Positions 11,342 through 22,129 of a stretch of DNA of 64,000 nt are shown here, piece after piece. The DNA lies in assembly GCF_026210795.1 (NCBI RefSeq), contig NC_089452.1, positions 806,001 through 870,000 on the forward strand. Reading direction: 5' to 3'. Positions within the stretch are counted from its first letter, which is position 1, and every line of letters starts with the position of its first letter. A model generated the notes under the pieces. That model saw only the letters and a program-made list of their open reading frames with translations, searched no databases and was not told where the DNA came from. A program made the position numbers and the translations under genes. This stretch comes from Rhizophagus irregularis. Taxonomy: Eukaryota; Glomeromycota; Glomeromycetes; Glomerales; Glomeraceae.

Positions 11342-11356
11342 TAGTATATAAATAGT
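11342..11356 (+). promoter_or_regulatory. TATA-like box of the second CACTA gene
   Basis: TATATAAATA at about 11345-11354 lies roughly 60 bases upstream of the ATG at 11413. The 195 bases between this ATG and the transposase ATG at 11217 must hold both divergent promoters. Confidence 0.45.
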
Positions 11357-11412
11357 CTACGGATTATCCTAATTGTATTGTAATTCTTTCTCTCACGCAG
11401 TCACTCCTTATC

Positions 11413-13296
11413 ATGAGAAATTCTAGATACAGGTAATATTTGTTTGTTTAATTAAAAAAAAAAATATCGATTTTATTTTCATTTAATTTAAAAAAAATAT
11501 CAATTTTATTTTCATTTAATTTAAAAAAAATATCAATTTTACTTTCATTTAATTAAAAAAAATTATCGATTTACATTTTTACTTTTTTTTTTTATTTATC
11601 AGTATGCAAAATTCCGGAGAAGAATTTATCAGGGAAAGTCCGTTTCAACGAAGAGGAAGGACGATATACAACAGAAAAGAGCCATTGTACAGCGGGGTAG
11701 CTTGCATGAAAAAGAAAAGTTGGTACATGAGAGAGGCAGAAGCCGAACTCCACGTAATCCTCCTTCATTAGAAGAACGCTACAATAGGAAACGAGAAAGG
11801 GAAAGAGACGTGAGTGGAGAACGCTACAATAGGGAACGAGAAAGAGAAAGAGACGTGAGTGGAGAACGCTACAATAGGGAACGAGAAAGAGAAAGAGACG
11901 TGAGTGGAGGTTATGGAAGGGAGAAAAGGCGCAAAAGGAATGAGAGTAGAGAAATTCGAAATCAAGAAGGTAATTTATTATAAAAAAGAAATTGTGTATG
12001 AATGAATTTTATAATGAAAAAATTTGAAAATAATTAACATTAATTTTATTTAAATCAGAAATTACAGAGTTACGTTCAATTGTGATGGAATTGACGGACA
12101 AAATCGAAGAACTTCACAGGAATAGAAGTCGAACAAGAATACCTTCTGCGTCACCTGATACTTCAGCAAGTATCAAAAAAGCTCGGAATAATTTAGAACC
12201 TATGAATAAAGATTACAAAAAAGTTTTCCGGGTCAGTATTTGTATTATTGCGCTCAAGTTGTGTAGTTTTTTAAGTAATTTACTTAACTTACTTCTCTTC
12301 TATCTATAATAGGATGATGTTGTCAACATATTAAAAAGCTTGGATGCCTCTTTACAGTTAGACTATAAGAATCGGTGGACTGACATCGAGATATATGTGG
12401 TTCAAAATGTAATTCCGGCTATAAAGAGAGCGCTTGGCGAAAGATTTCACTACACTGACACGGAATTGAAGAAAGTTCTTCAGAATTATCATCGTCACCA
12501 AAGAGACACCTACATTTTGTCATTGAATCCTCAGAAACAAAAAGCAAACAGACAAAGAACGGGTATAAACAGTAGAAGGAAAGATGTAAGTACAACTTTA
12601 CTTTAGGTTTGAAATAGGATGATGGCGCTCTTTATTGAATATCATCATCAAGTTAGTAAGATATAAGACGTCTCAAATTTGCAGAATATCTATTTAACAT
12701 TTTATGTATTTATATTATTTTTGTTGCAAAGAAAAAGGAAAGACGTCAAAGAGGATTGAAGCGTATGATAGATACCAAAGATCAAATGCTCACGGATTTA
12801 GAATTTAGCAATTTGATCAAGGATTTAAGAGAAATCATTAATGATTCAAATTACCATTCAGACGAAGTTTCGGAAACAGACGAAGAAGAAGGTTTGTGTT
12901 TTCTGCGTATAATAGTTGCTACTATCATTGAAATACTAACACTTTACGATATCGTTTTTTCCTTTCACATAAGCTCAAGAAGAGAAAAACATGAAGATTC
13001 GTCCATCTAGGAATGAAAATACGAATCACGTTCTTCATGTATACGATAAGAAGTGGAGATCGCAAAGGGTGAGATATATGCTGAATTATTACATTGTATT
13101 TTTTTTCAATTACTTACATAATTAAACTTTTTAGTTGCGGATTCTCTTGCGACGTGCTGATGAAGTAGGTGAAGCCACTCAGAACTTAAAAATAGTAAGG
13201 AAACGATGGTACGACGATCAAATGTACATAGATAATTCCAAGCCACCTCGTAATGCTCCGGAATGGGCTATTTCATCTTCCTACCAGTCCGAATAA
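11413..13296 (+). CDS. Second (accessory) protein of the CACTA element, 8 exons
   Basis: My model is 11413-11432, 11620-11969, 12059-12231, 12313-12585, 12732-12891, 12974-13068 and 13135-13296. All junctions are GT-AG and in frame, giving 411 codons; the first junction is the least certain. It ends GAA TAA TAA. Exon 2 carries three perfect-length 45-bp repeats (11774-11908) encoding the 15-aa unit ERYNRERERERDVSG, a charged Arg/Glu helix. A short coiled-coil-like piece follows (ELTDKIEELHRN). Later come a basic stretch (KKERRQRGLKR), an acidic block (SDEVSETDEEEG), a W-R-S-x-R block and a C-terminal PPRNAPEWAI motif. I believe this C-terminal arrangement recurs in other Glomeromycete element proteins, but that is from memory. 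It lies in the place of TnpA-type DNA-binding partners. Function is inferred from position only. Confidence 0.65.
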
Positions 13297-13812
13297 TAAA
13301 TATTTTTTATTTTACCAAGTAAGTTTTTTATTTGTTCGTTAATATTTTATAATAATTAGTTTATTAATAATTATTTTAATTTTTTTTTCAAGTAGATTCT
13401 ATAATATAAATGAAATAAATAAATCGGAATCAAGCAAGATTTAAACTTACTACTTCGTATTTGTAATAACATAAGTTGAATATAATGTAGCAATTTATTT
13501 ATTATAATTTAAATAGAACAATATTACATGCAATATTTAATTGTAAAATAAAATACTATATTTATTTAAATTAAATTTTCGTGATTTTATCAATATACAA
13601 TTTACAACTGATATTCAAATGATATACACCTGATTTATCGGAATATTATAGTCATATCGGGATGCTTAGATTCCTCCTGGTTTTGGCATTGAACTTACCC
13701 GATATTCTCTAATTCGATAGCCATGTTATTTATCCCTGATTTACGCTAAAAATCGGTTAAATTTCATATAGGCCTGCCAGATTCTATTCAAAGCGGAATC
13801 GATGGAAAAACA

Positions 13813-13850
13813 TAGGGCTATCAGGTGATTGAAAATCACCTGATAGCCCT
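13813..13850. repeat. subterminal hairpin of the CACTA right end
   Basis: AGGGCTATCAGGTGATT is followed after a 4-base GAAA loop by AATCACCTGATAGCCCT, a perfect inverted repeat just inside the right terminal repeat. The left end carries only one imperfect copy of the motif (GAGGTATCGGG). Confidence 0.7.
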
Positions 13851-13864
13851 TTATTCGACCTGTG

Positions 13865-15571
13865 AATTTCATAGGAATTACCCACTTTGCTCACCCTTAC
13901 CCAACCCAAACAAACAAATCCAGTACCCTCCTAAGTAAAATTTGTGAACTCCCCGACTCAATGAGTTATCCGTTCTAATTTTGACTTAGGAAGTTACCCA
14001 CTTTGCAAATAAAAAAATACACACCTCTTTTAAAGTTCTCTTGAGCCATTTACACTCATCTAGAAAACCAGTAATGCTCCATTCAGAGAACTTTCATCTG
14101 TTGTCCAGTGTTTCAATACAAAATATTGCTATAACTGATAAATAAAAAAAGGAATAAATACAATCCAATGATAAGAGATTAGATAACAAATATAAAGTAT
14201 AAACATCACATTTTTAATACTTAATACGCACTCTTTTTCAAGAACTCTAAGAAATTTCTTCATTTTATCAGTGATTGTAAATCTCTGCATTTACCTATTA
14301 TGACAAAGAAAAAATTATTAATAGTGTGCTAAATTTTTATTTAATGGTAAAGAAGACATAGCCAATTCCTCCTTTAGAATTAGCAGACTTTATCAATAAC
14401 AAAGTAGGATGTTATCTGCTTGAGTTGGTTATCAAGTGAACAAAAGAAATAAAAAAGAAATAAAAAAAAAGAAAAAAAAGGGAATAAAAAAATAAAAATA
14501 AAAATAATATAAAATAAAAAAGAAAAAGCAGGTAATTTCATAGGAATTACCCACTTTGCTCACCCTTACCCAACCCAAACAAACAAATCCAGTACCCTCC
14601 TAAGTAAAATTTGTGAACTCCCCGACTCAATGAGTTATCCGTTCTAATTTTGACTTAGGAAGTTACCCACTTTGCAAATAAAAAAATACACACCTCTTTT
14701 AAAGTCTCTTGAGCCATTTACACTTATCTAGAAAATCAGTAATGCTCAATTCAGAGAACTTTCATCTGTTGTCCAGTGTTTCAATACAAAATATTGCTAA
14801 AACTGATAAATAAAAAAAGGAATAAATACAATCCAATAATAAGAGGTCAGATAACAAATATAAAGTATAAACATCAAAAAAAAAGAATTTTCACATTTTT
14901 AATACTTAATATGCACTTTTTTCAAGAACTCCTCTAAGAAATTTCTTCATTTTATCAGTGATTGTAAATCTCTGCATTTACCTATTATGACAAAGAAAAA
15001 ATTATTAATAGTGTGCTAAATTTTTATTTAATGGTAAAGAAGACATAGCCAATTCCTCCTTTAGAATTAGCAGACTTTATCAATAACAAAGTAGGATGTT
15101 ATCTGCTTGAGTTGGTTATCAAGTGAACAAAAGAAATAAAAAAGAAATAAAAAAAAAAGAAAAAAAAGGAAATAAAAAAATAAAAATAAAAATAATATAA
15201 AATAAAAAAGAAAAAGCACGTAATTTCAAGGAATTACCCACTTTGCTCACCCTTACCCAACCCAAACAAATAAATCCTGTACCCTCCTAAGTAAAATTTG
15301 TGAACTCCCCGACTCAATGAGTTATCCGTTCTAATTTTGACTTAGGAAGTTACCCACTTTGCAAATAAAAAAATACACACCTCTTTTAAAGTCTCTTGAG
15401 CCATTTACACTCATCTAGAAAATCAGTAATGCTCAATTCAGAGAACTTTCATCTGTTGTCCAGTGTTTCAATACAAAATATTGCTATAACTGATAAATAA
15501 AAAAAAGGAATAAATACAATCCAATGATAAGAGGTCAGATAACAAATATAAAGTATAAACATCAAAAAAAA
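13865..15571. repeat. ~670-690-bp tandem repeat, units 3, 4 and partial 5
   Basis: Units start at about 13865, 14532 and 15222 (TTTCA(TA)GGAATTACCC). Each is 90 percent or more alike by eye to unit 2 at 6961, with small differences such as a missing TA and AACTCTAAG versus AACTCCTCTAAG. Unit 5 breaks off at about 15571 in an A-run. No gene is supported. Confidence 0.8.
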
Positions 15572-15589
15572 AAAAAATTCATACCTAAA

Positions 15590-16290
15590 GGAAGATGTGA
15601 AAAGGGGGCTTAAGGAAGATCTAATAAAGAGACCTAAAGAGACCTAGTCAGAGAGAAGATAAACCTAAAAAAAAAGATGACGAAAAAAAGGATAAAGAAA
15701 GCCTAAAAAAAAAGACAATGAAAAAAACAAGATGAAAAAAAAGAAGATAAAGAAAGCCAGGATGAAAAAAAAATGACGAAAAAAAGAAGATAAAAAAGCC
15801 TAAAAAAAAAGATGATGAAAAAAAAGATGAAAAAAAAGAAGATAAAGAAAGCCAGGATGAAAAAAAAGATGACGAAAAAAAGAAGATAAAAAAAGCCTAA
15901 AAAAAAAAGATGAAAAAAAAGATGATGAAAAAAAAGATGATGAAAAAAAAGATGATGAAAAAAAAGATGAAAAAAAGAAGATAAAGAAAGCCAGGATGAA
16001 AAAAAAGATGAAAAAAATGAAGATAAAGAAAGCCAGGATGAAAAAAAAGATGACGAAAAAAAGAAGATAAAAAAAGCCTAAAAAAAAAAAGATGATGAAA
16101 AAAAAGATGAAAAAAAGAAGATAAAGAAAGCCAGGATGAAAAAAAAGATGAAAAAAAAGAAGATAAAGAAAGTCAGGATGAAAAAAAAGATGAAAAAAAG
16201 AAGATAAAGAAAGCTTGAAAAAAGGTGATGAAAAAAAAGATGAAAAAAAAGAGATAAAGAAAGCTTAAAAAGATTAATGAGATATTGAGA
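15590..16290. repeat. 700-bp near-pure purine tract (GATGAAAAAAAAGATGAC type)
   Basis: Imperfect units of 27-54 bases such as AAAGATGACGAAAAAAAG and GAAGATAAAGAAAGCCAGG recur over 700 bases. The plus strand is almost entirely A and G. It would encode Lys/Asp/Glu repeats, but all frames are interrupted by TAA/TGA at the AAGCCTAAAA units. I take it as a minisatellite, possibly derived from a Lys/Asp-rich gene. Confidence 0.7.
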
Positions 16291-17166
16291 TATTTATATT
16301 ATTTAAATCATATACTCAATTACTCATGACGAAACCCACATCAAGATTATGTGTTACATGTCATTTTTTTCGCGTAACTTTTTATTTATATGAACGATAT
16401 GAGTAATTATTGTTGTTTATGGCTAAATGATTAATATTTTTTTTTATCGGCTAAATATGACTATAATTAATCCTTCAATATAATAACATGTGACTGACGC
16501 AATAACTATTATTTAAAGTCAGAAGTGTTATTGTACATCGTCACGTGCTGAACAAATTAATAAAGTAACTATAATATAAATTTTTGGTCACGTCATGATA
16601 GTATTATGTCATTACTATGTCATTCCGCTTTTATAGCAAAATTACCGTTCTACGCCTCAAGGAGAGATATATGATGTCATGTGATTGATAAAATTAAAGG
16701 TCGGTTTGTCAATTGTATTGGTAGATTGTACTGAATTTTTTTTAACATAACGCAGGCCAAAATTAGAAGCTTGACCAGCATTATAATTTAACTAATAACC
16801 ACGAGCGATAATTTAATTACCGATACTTTTCCACCAAAATATCAATGCCGATATAGAGGAAAAAAAAATAATCTAAATAAATACGCAAAAAATTAATATT
16901 TCAAAGATTTTTAATAACGTTCATATGTGTTATAATTATTAGTAATTTATAATATTTTTAATATTTTAAATTCCAATAATTAATATTTTCGCTTATATAA
17001 TCCTGTCACCACTATAAAGGTATATAAAAACTTAAAAACTATAGTATAGATAAATTAGATCACAATTTCCTATTGTAATTATCCATTAAAGTATGAAATG
17101 TAAATATTCATTTGCATTAAATATTCTAAAATACATATTAATACATAAAAATTTATTCATGACTTA
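16291..17166. other. AT-rich intergenic sequence downstream of the methyltransferase
   Basis: No coding frame, repeat or RNA gene was recognised. It holds the 3' flank of the methyltransferase gene, which ends at 17167. Confidence 0.4.
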
Positions 17167-18423
17167 TTATTCCGATAATTGTTTTTGGGTCCAAAATCTG
17201 ACATGAACACTCTCAGTACTAGTTTGTTTAAATTCTTCAACTAGATTTTCTACCATATTTTTGTATTCTTCTTCAGAAATTCCCATTTCCTCACTTAAAA
17301 CCTTGATTGACAATTCTGATTTATGATAAGAAAAAGTCAAATCTTGAAAAACTAAACCAATTTTATCACCATTTGGACCTATAATAAGATCTTTTTCAAT
17401 TCGATGAACTTTTCCTATATTTGGTTGTAATTCAAATTTTGAATCTAGTTTATACACCAATTTAACATCAATATTTCGTTTTGAATATGTTGACCAAACT
17501 ATGATTAATTATGAAAAGTAAAATTAATAATTTATAATACACATAATACATGAATTAAGATGAATATAAATATAATTACTTGCATCCGTCAATTTACGAA
17601 AAATTGGACCTTCGCCAATATAACCGTTACGTCTATCAGATATTTCAATGTATCCACCTGGTTTCGTTACTCTAATAAAAAATTATATAGATCAGTGTAC
17701 GCAATTTTCATTGCAACGTCTCATACATGTCGAATTGTCGATAATAATTATTTTTCTTCTTTAAAAAAAAAAAGAAATACCTCACGAGCTCAGAAAGAAT
17801 GAAATCCCATTGATCTGGTGTAAATACAAAGCTCATATTTTCTAAATGTGTAAAATCAAATTCGTTATCATGAAATGATAATCGATTAGTTACATCGGCT
17901 TCGATGAATTCAAGATTATTTGGTTTTATCTATCGAATTTTATAGATTAAAAAGGATCAAAATTTCGGTTTTTTCTTCATAATAAAATAAAATTTAAAAT
18001 TTTATTACCTCTTGTGGATATATTGGTTTAATATCAACTCCATAAAAATAAGAATTTTCATATTTGTTTGATAAATCTAATAACCACGTCGCAGCTCCAC
18101 ATCTTAAAATATATATTGTCATAAAATTCCTCGAATATTAGAAATTATTCACTTTAAAGATATGATATCACTTACCCGACATCTAAAACCTTACACCCTC
18201 CTTCAATTAATTTATCTTCAACTGGGGAAGAAAATCTACTTTGAAATATATATGCTCTAAGAAAATGATATATATGTAATCTATCAATGGAATCGATACT
18301 AGTCGATAAATAATAGTCAATTAGTTTCTCATTTCTTTCTTTGTCTGATTCTATTTGGTCAAATTCAGGTATTTTTTTTATTGATGGTCGTTTATGTTTT
18401 AAATGTGATTTGATATTACCCAT
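17167..18423 (-). CDS. Class I SAM-dependent methyltransferase, five exons
   Basis: Exons (minus) are 18423-18176, 18102-18009, 17929-17781, 17671-17580 and 17498-17167. All are GT-AG and in frame, giving 305 codons. The glycine-rich SAM-binding motif I is VLDVGCGAATW, starting about residue 79 and split by intron 1. The acidic end of strand beta-2 is in YGVDIKP. EFIEADVTN and a FDFTHLENMSFVF segment follow (motifs II-III), then VTKPGGYIEISD (post-motif with a PGG turn). The fold is the standard Rossmann methyltransferase. The N-terminus (MGNIKSHLKHKRP) begins with the MG of a possible myristoylation signal. The start ATG at 18423 gives the family's usual length, with a ~80-residue lead before motif I. 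The substrate cannot be told from sequence. Introns are 73-91 bp and AT-rich, as in neighbouring genes. Confidence 0.88.
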
Positions 18424-20149
18424 GATTTTAGTTTAAGTGAAATAATTTTAGTAATTTTTACTAAATAAGCAGTTAAACTAATTAAGATGTTTTTTCTTCG
18501 TCAAAAATAAAGGTTCTACAATTTCTATTTATACTGCATCGACGGTTTATTTGCATTATATAAGAATTTGTCAGCGATAAAAAGCCATATTGATGTTTGT
18601 GTTACTAAACTTACATATTTATGTTTTCACAAAGTTAAGTAATGTGTGATTATCAACAAAGGAATTTCCCGGCATGTCCCGTGCGTAAAGTAAAACTTTA
18701 CATCTGTGATTATGTGATATTTACGGCTTTCAGAAATTTATAAACACAACAAATATTATAAAGATTGTCACGTACAGACGGTACAGTACGTGCATAATTA
18801 TTAAAAAAAAAAAATTTTTTTAATTTAACCGGTTAAATATTTCCAAAATTTTTAATTGGTTAAATTTATTTTTTTATTCTAGTATTCCTTTACTTATTAA
18901 GAAAATATTTGTTTTTTGGTATGAAAAAATTTCCGATCGGCAGATTCAGGTGCACCGGCGACCATCCGTGTTAGTAAAATTATATGACAATCTGTTCTGT
19001 ATACGATCATCATTTTTTCCCGGTTTTTCCATTTTTTTTTTTTTTGATTACGTAAAATAATGTAACGTATTTTTTGTAGCCCATTAATGACAATTGTTAC
19101 CATTATAATTTTATATTTAAATTTTCATATAAACAATTTAGGAACCAAATTTATAGTATTGACCTGATTTTATAGTTTGTACCACTGATTATTAAGAAAT
19201 ACAAATATGCATTATATTCACGTAAGTACTTAGTCATCATTCTAGAAAAATAACATAATATTATAATATTTTCATGAATATTTTTTATTCTAATTACATT
19301 AACGATTAAGAGATTTTTTTTTTTTAAAATGGTATGATATAATACCAAATTATTTAAAATTATAAAAAATTAAAAAAATCGAAAAAAGGATGCCTGCCGA
19401 TCTTTCGAAGAAATTAACGTAGACGACATATTAGTGATGTTGAATAACATATTTCGAAAATTTTTTTTTTTTTTTCACCAGTTGAAAATAAATTATTTGA
19501 TACTCTTTTCATAATAATAAAATAAAGAAAAAGTATTTAAAATAATCTTTTGATTATTTCCATTAGCTAATTATAAAAATTATCGAAAATTCTAATCATA
19601 AGTAATTCTTACCACAAAATTTATTATTTCCAAATATTGGCTCATGGTTCATACTTTTATTTTAATAAATAAAACCATTTGTTATCACCGAAATCTATTT
19701 CACCGAAGCCAGGGATATTTCATCGAAGGGATATTTCGCCGAAAGGACGTTTCGCCGAAATACCATTTGATATTTCGCCGAAAAATTATTTATTTCATTT
19801 GGTTATTTTATCTGAATTTATTAAATTTATCTCGTTGTTCATAATATATTAATAATCTTTTTTTTACTTACTTTTTCGTGAATAAATGATTCAGGAAAAT
19901 AATGTTATTTATTTATTTTTTAACAATTAATATCAGTTACTTGAATGTTAAAGTGATAATATCCTGGAAAAAAAAATCTAAAAATAATTTAATTTTTATT
20001 TTTCATTGCGCGATGAATATTTTTATAAAAATGTTAATCGCTACCATTTTCGGCGAACGTTCTACAAAATCAAAAATCAATGACAAAAAAAAGTTTTACT
20101 TTGGAACCACCTTATATTTAGTTAACATTGCAAATATTGAAAAATATAT
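18424..20149. other. intergenic, with a TTTCGCCGAAA repeat
   Basis: Mostly unremarkable AT-rich DNA. At about 19689-19790 the palindromic motif TTTCGCCGAAA (or TTTCACCGAAG, TTTCATCGAAG) recurs five times at 14-34-base spacing. A related TTTTCGGCGAA lies near 20047. This may be a subterminal motif cluster of a DNA transposon, but no ends were defined. Small open frames here show no coding character. Confidence 0.35.
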
Positions 20150-20158
20150 GATATATTC

Positions 20159-20602
20159 GGGATCATCCAAAAATCCCGACACCCATAATATCTACAGTCT
20201 ATAATCCTGATAGTCTAAAATCCTGTCTGAGATTCGATCAGATGAATTTGAGATTACTTAATTTCTTTAATGCAATTATTTCTAATTTTAGAAGATAAGG
20301 AATAGTTTAGTAATCTAGTAATATACTGTACATAATCCTTTTAACTATTATGTAATAATATATTAACGTTAGTTAATTTGCATTAATATTAATAAACAAT
20401 TTACATTGGTATTAATAAAATTTACAGATTATATTTTAATAATATTGAATAAATTAGCGCGCTACTACAAAAAAAATTTTGATATTTTGACGGTCAAGAT
20501 TTTTTAACTGTCGATATTTGTGGCTATCTGGATTTTATTTCAACGGGATTTGGGTTTGTCAGGATCTTGGTGTCCGGATTGTCAGAATTTTGTGGTAAAC
20601 CA
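20159..20602. mobile_element. candidate Mutator-like MITE, 444 bp
   Basis: The 9 bases GATATATTC flank the segment exactly (20150-20158 and 20603-20611). The ends are degenerate inverted repeats: AAAAATCCCGACACC near the left and GGTGTCCGGATTGTCAGAATTTT near the right. Motifs TCCTGAT/TCAGGAT recur in both subterminal regions. A 9-bp duplication fits MULE elements. There is no coding capacity. Confidence 0.45.
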
Positions 20603-20611
20603 GATATATTC

Positions 20612-22129
20612 ACTCTTAAATTAACAAAATAACACAAAAAAAAACTTTTTTTGATATTTTTGTTTTTTGGCCATATTTTGGTTCTAACCTTTTTCTAGTA
20701 AATTTATGAAGTGTTTATGTCGCTGTTAAGTGTTTTTTAAGATTGTGCAAACATCACTCGAAGAGCAATGGTATTGAACATATAGAAGTACGACAAAATT
20801 AATTGTAAATTGCCGAAATAATAATTCATTAAGTTTTGCGAAGTATTATATATATTAAATATTAATAAAAATATATATATATACCAATTTTTATAATAAA
20901 AAATTAATATTTACAAATTTTTACATAGTAATAAAAAATATTTAGTTGTTTGCGAGTTGCGACACAATAATTAATTAATATATTAATACTTGCAAACATT
21001 TTAAAATTATTACACATTAATAAAAGTATTACTAGTATTTGTTACAGGGTGTTACAAATTATTACGTCTAAAAAAAAAAATAAATATAAATTATAATAAA
21101 AAAAAGATAAGTGTTGGGATAACAGAATTCTTCATTTCGTGAGAATATTTCAAAGTTTCATTGAAAAATAAAAAATATTCATTTATCAAAATAAAATCAA
21201 TCAATCTAAATTTGGAGAAATTTAATCATTCCGATGTTCCCCAAACTTTTTGAAGTTTTTTAAGCTTCAGGAATATGCAAGTATTTGTGTAGAGGGCAAT
21301 AATTGGTATTGATTATGAAAAGGAATATCTATTAGATTTAGGTAATATTCTCTAATTTTTTAATAGTTATGATTATCCAACATTTTTTATAGGCACTTAT
21401 TGATTTATTCATCATGATTTGATATTTCAAAAAAGATAGAAACAATATTCCACCGGTATAAAAAAAGTATAAAAAAGTATAAAATGGGTATCTAATAAAT
21501 ACTCCATATAAACCGATGTTCCCTCTCTTCGGGGGCTCCAAGGCATCGGAGAATATTTCAGTTATTCATTGATACCCATGGAATAACAAGTATAAATTTT
21601 AATTCATAAATTATTTTTCCATATCTTATATTTCTGTGCTTATAAAAACTAATTTACTTTTCAAAATAAATAATTCATATTTTCAAAGATAAAAACATCA
21701 TAAAATATTGGGAATTACTGAAAATTATTGGTAAGATAAACTTTTTATTAAAGAAATGGTTCGTATGTTTATATTTAATATTTAGCAAAGTAATCATTCG
21801 TATTAAAGCTTTAAATTGAAATAAGTAGTTATTTACTTTGCAAGTTTTAATGAATAAAATTAATGTGATTAAAATTTATATTTAATATTAAGATAGTATG
21901 AAATAAATAAAAAAAAAGAATTATTTAAATTACAAACTAAGAAATATGTAAAATATTTTACTACTCTATACTTAGTGTTTAAATAATTCTAATAAAATAA
22001 ATAAGAAGAATAATTACTATTTGAATACAAAATATCAAATATCACTTAATACTACATATTATAAAAATTTCATCTGGTTTAATATCAAATAATTAAATAA
22101 ATAAAAATAAAATAATTTATCAGTATATG
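20612..22129. other. AT-rich intergenic sequence
   Basis: No gene or repeat supported. Short frames such as the one at 21338-21541 lack coding character. The last part is the 3' flank of the kinase copy on the minus strand. Confidence 0.4.

Larger units (their letters stand above)
7633..13864. mobile_element. Complete CACTA (EnSpm)-type DNA transposon, 6.2 kb
   Basis: The left end CACAGGTCGAATAAAG (7633) is exactly inverted at the right end CTTTATTCGACCTGTG (ending 13864). The trinucleotide AAT stands on both sides (7630-7632 and 13865-13867). Neighbouring copies of the host tandem repeat (about 6961 and 14532) preserve the empty site GCAGGTAATTTCATAGG with a single AAT, which proves insertion with a 3-bp duplication. 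Ends beginning CAC and a 3-bp duplication fit CACTA elements. Inside are a leftward Tnp2-like transposase (11217-8056) and a rightward second gene (11413-13296) sharing a 195-bp divergent promoter. Clusters of ATCGG/CCGAT motifs fill both subterminal regions (about 7645-7890 and 13630-13800). Confidence 0.9.

Noticed and set aside
19689-19790. TTTCGCCGAAA repeats as operator sites
   Set aside because: No gene lies close enough to be regulated. The clustering looks more like a transposon subterminal region.
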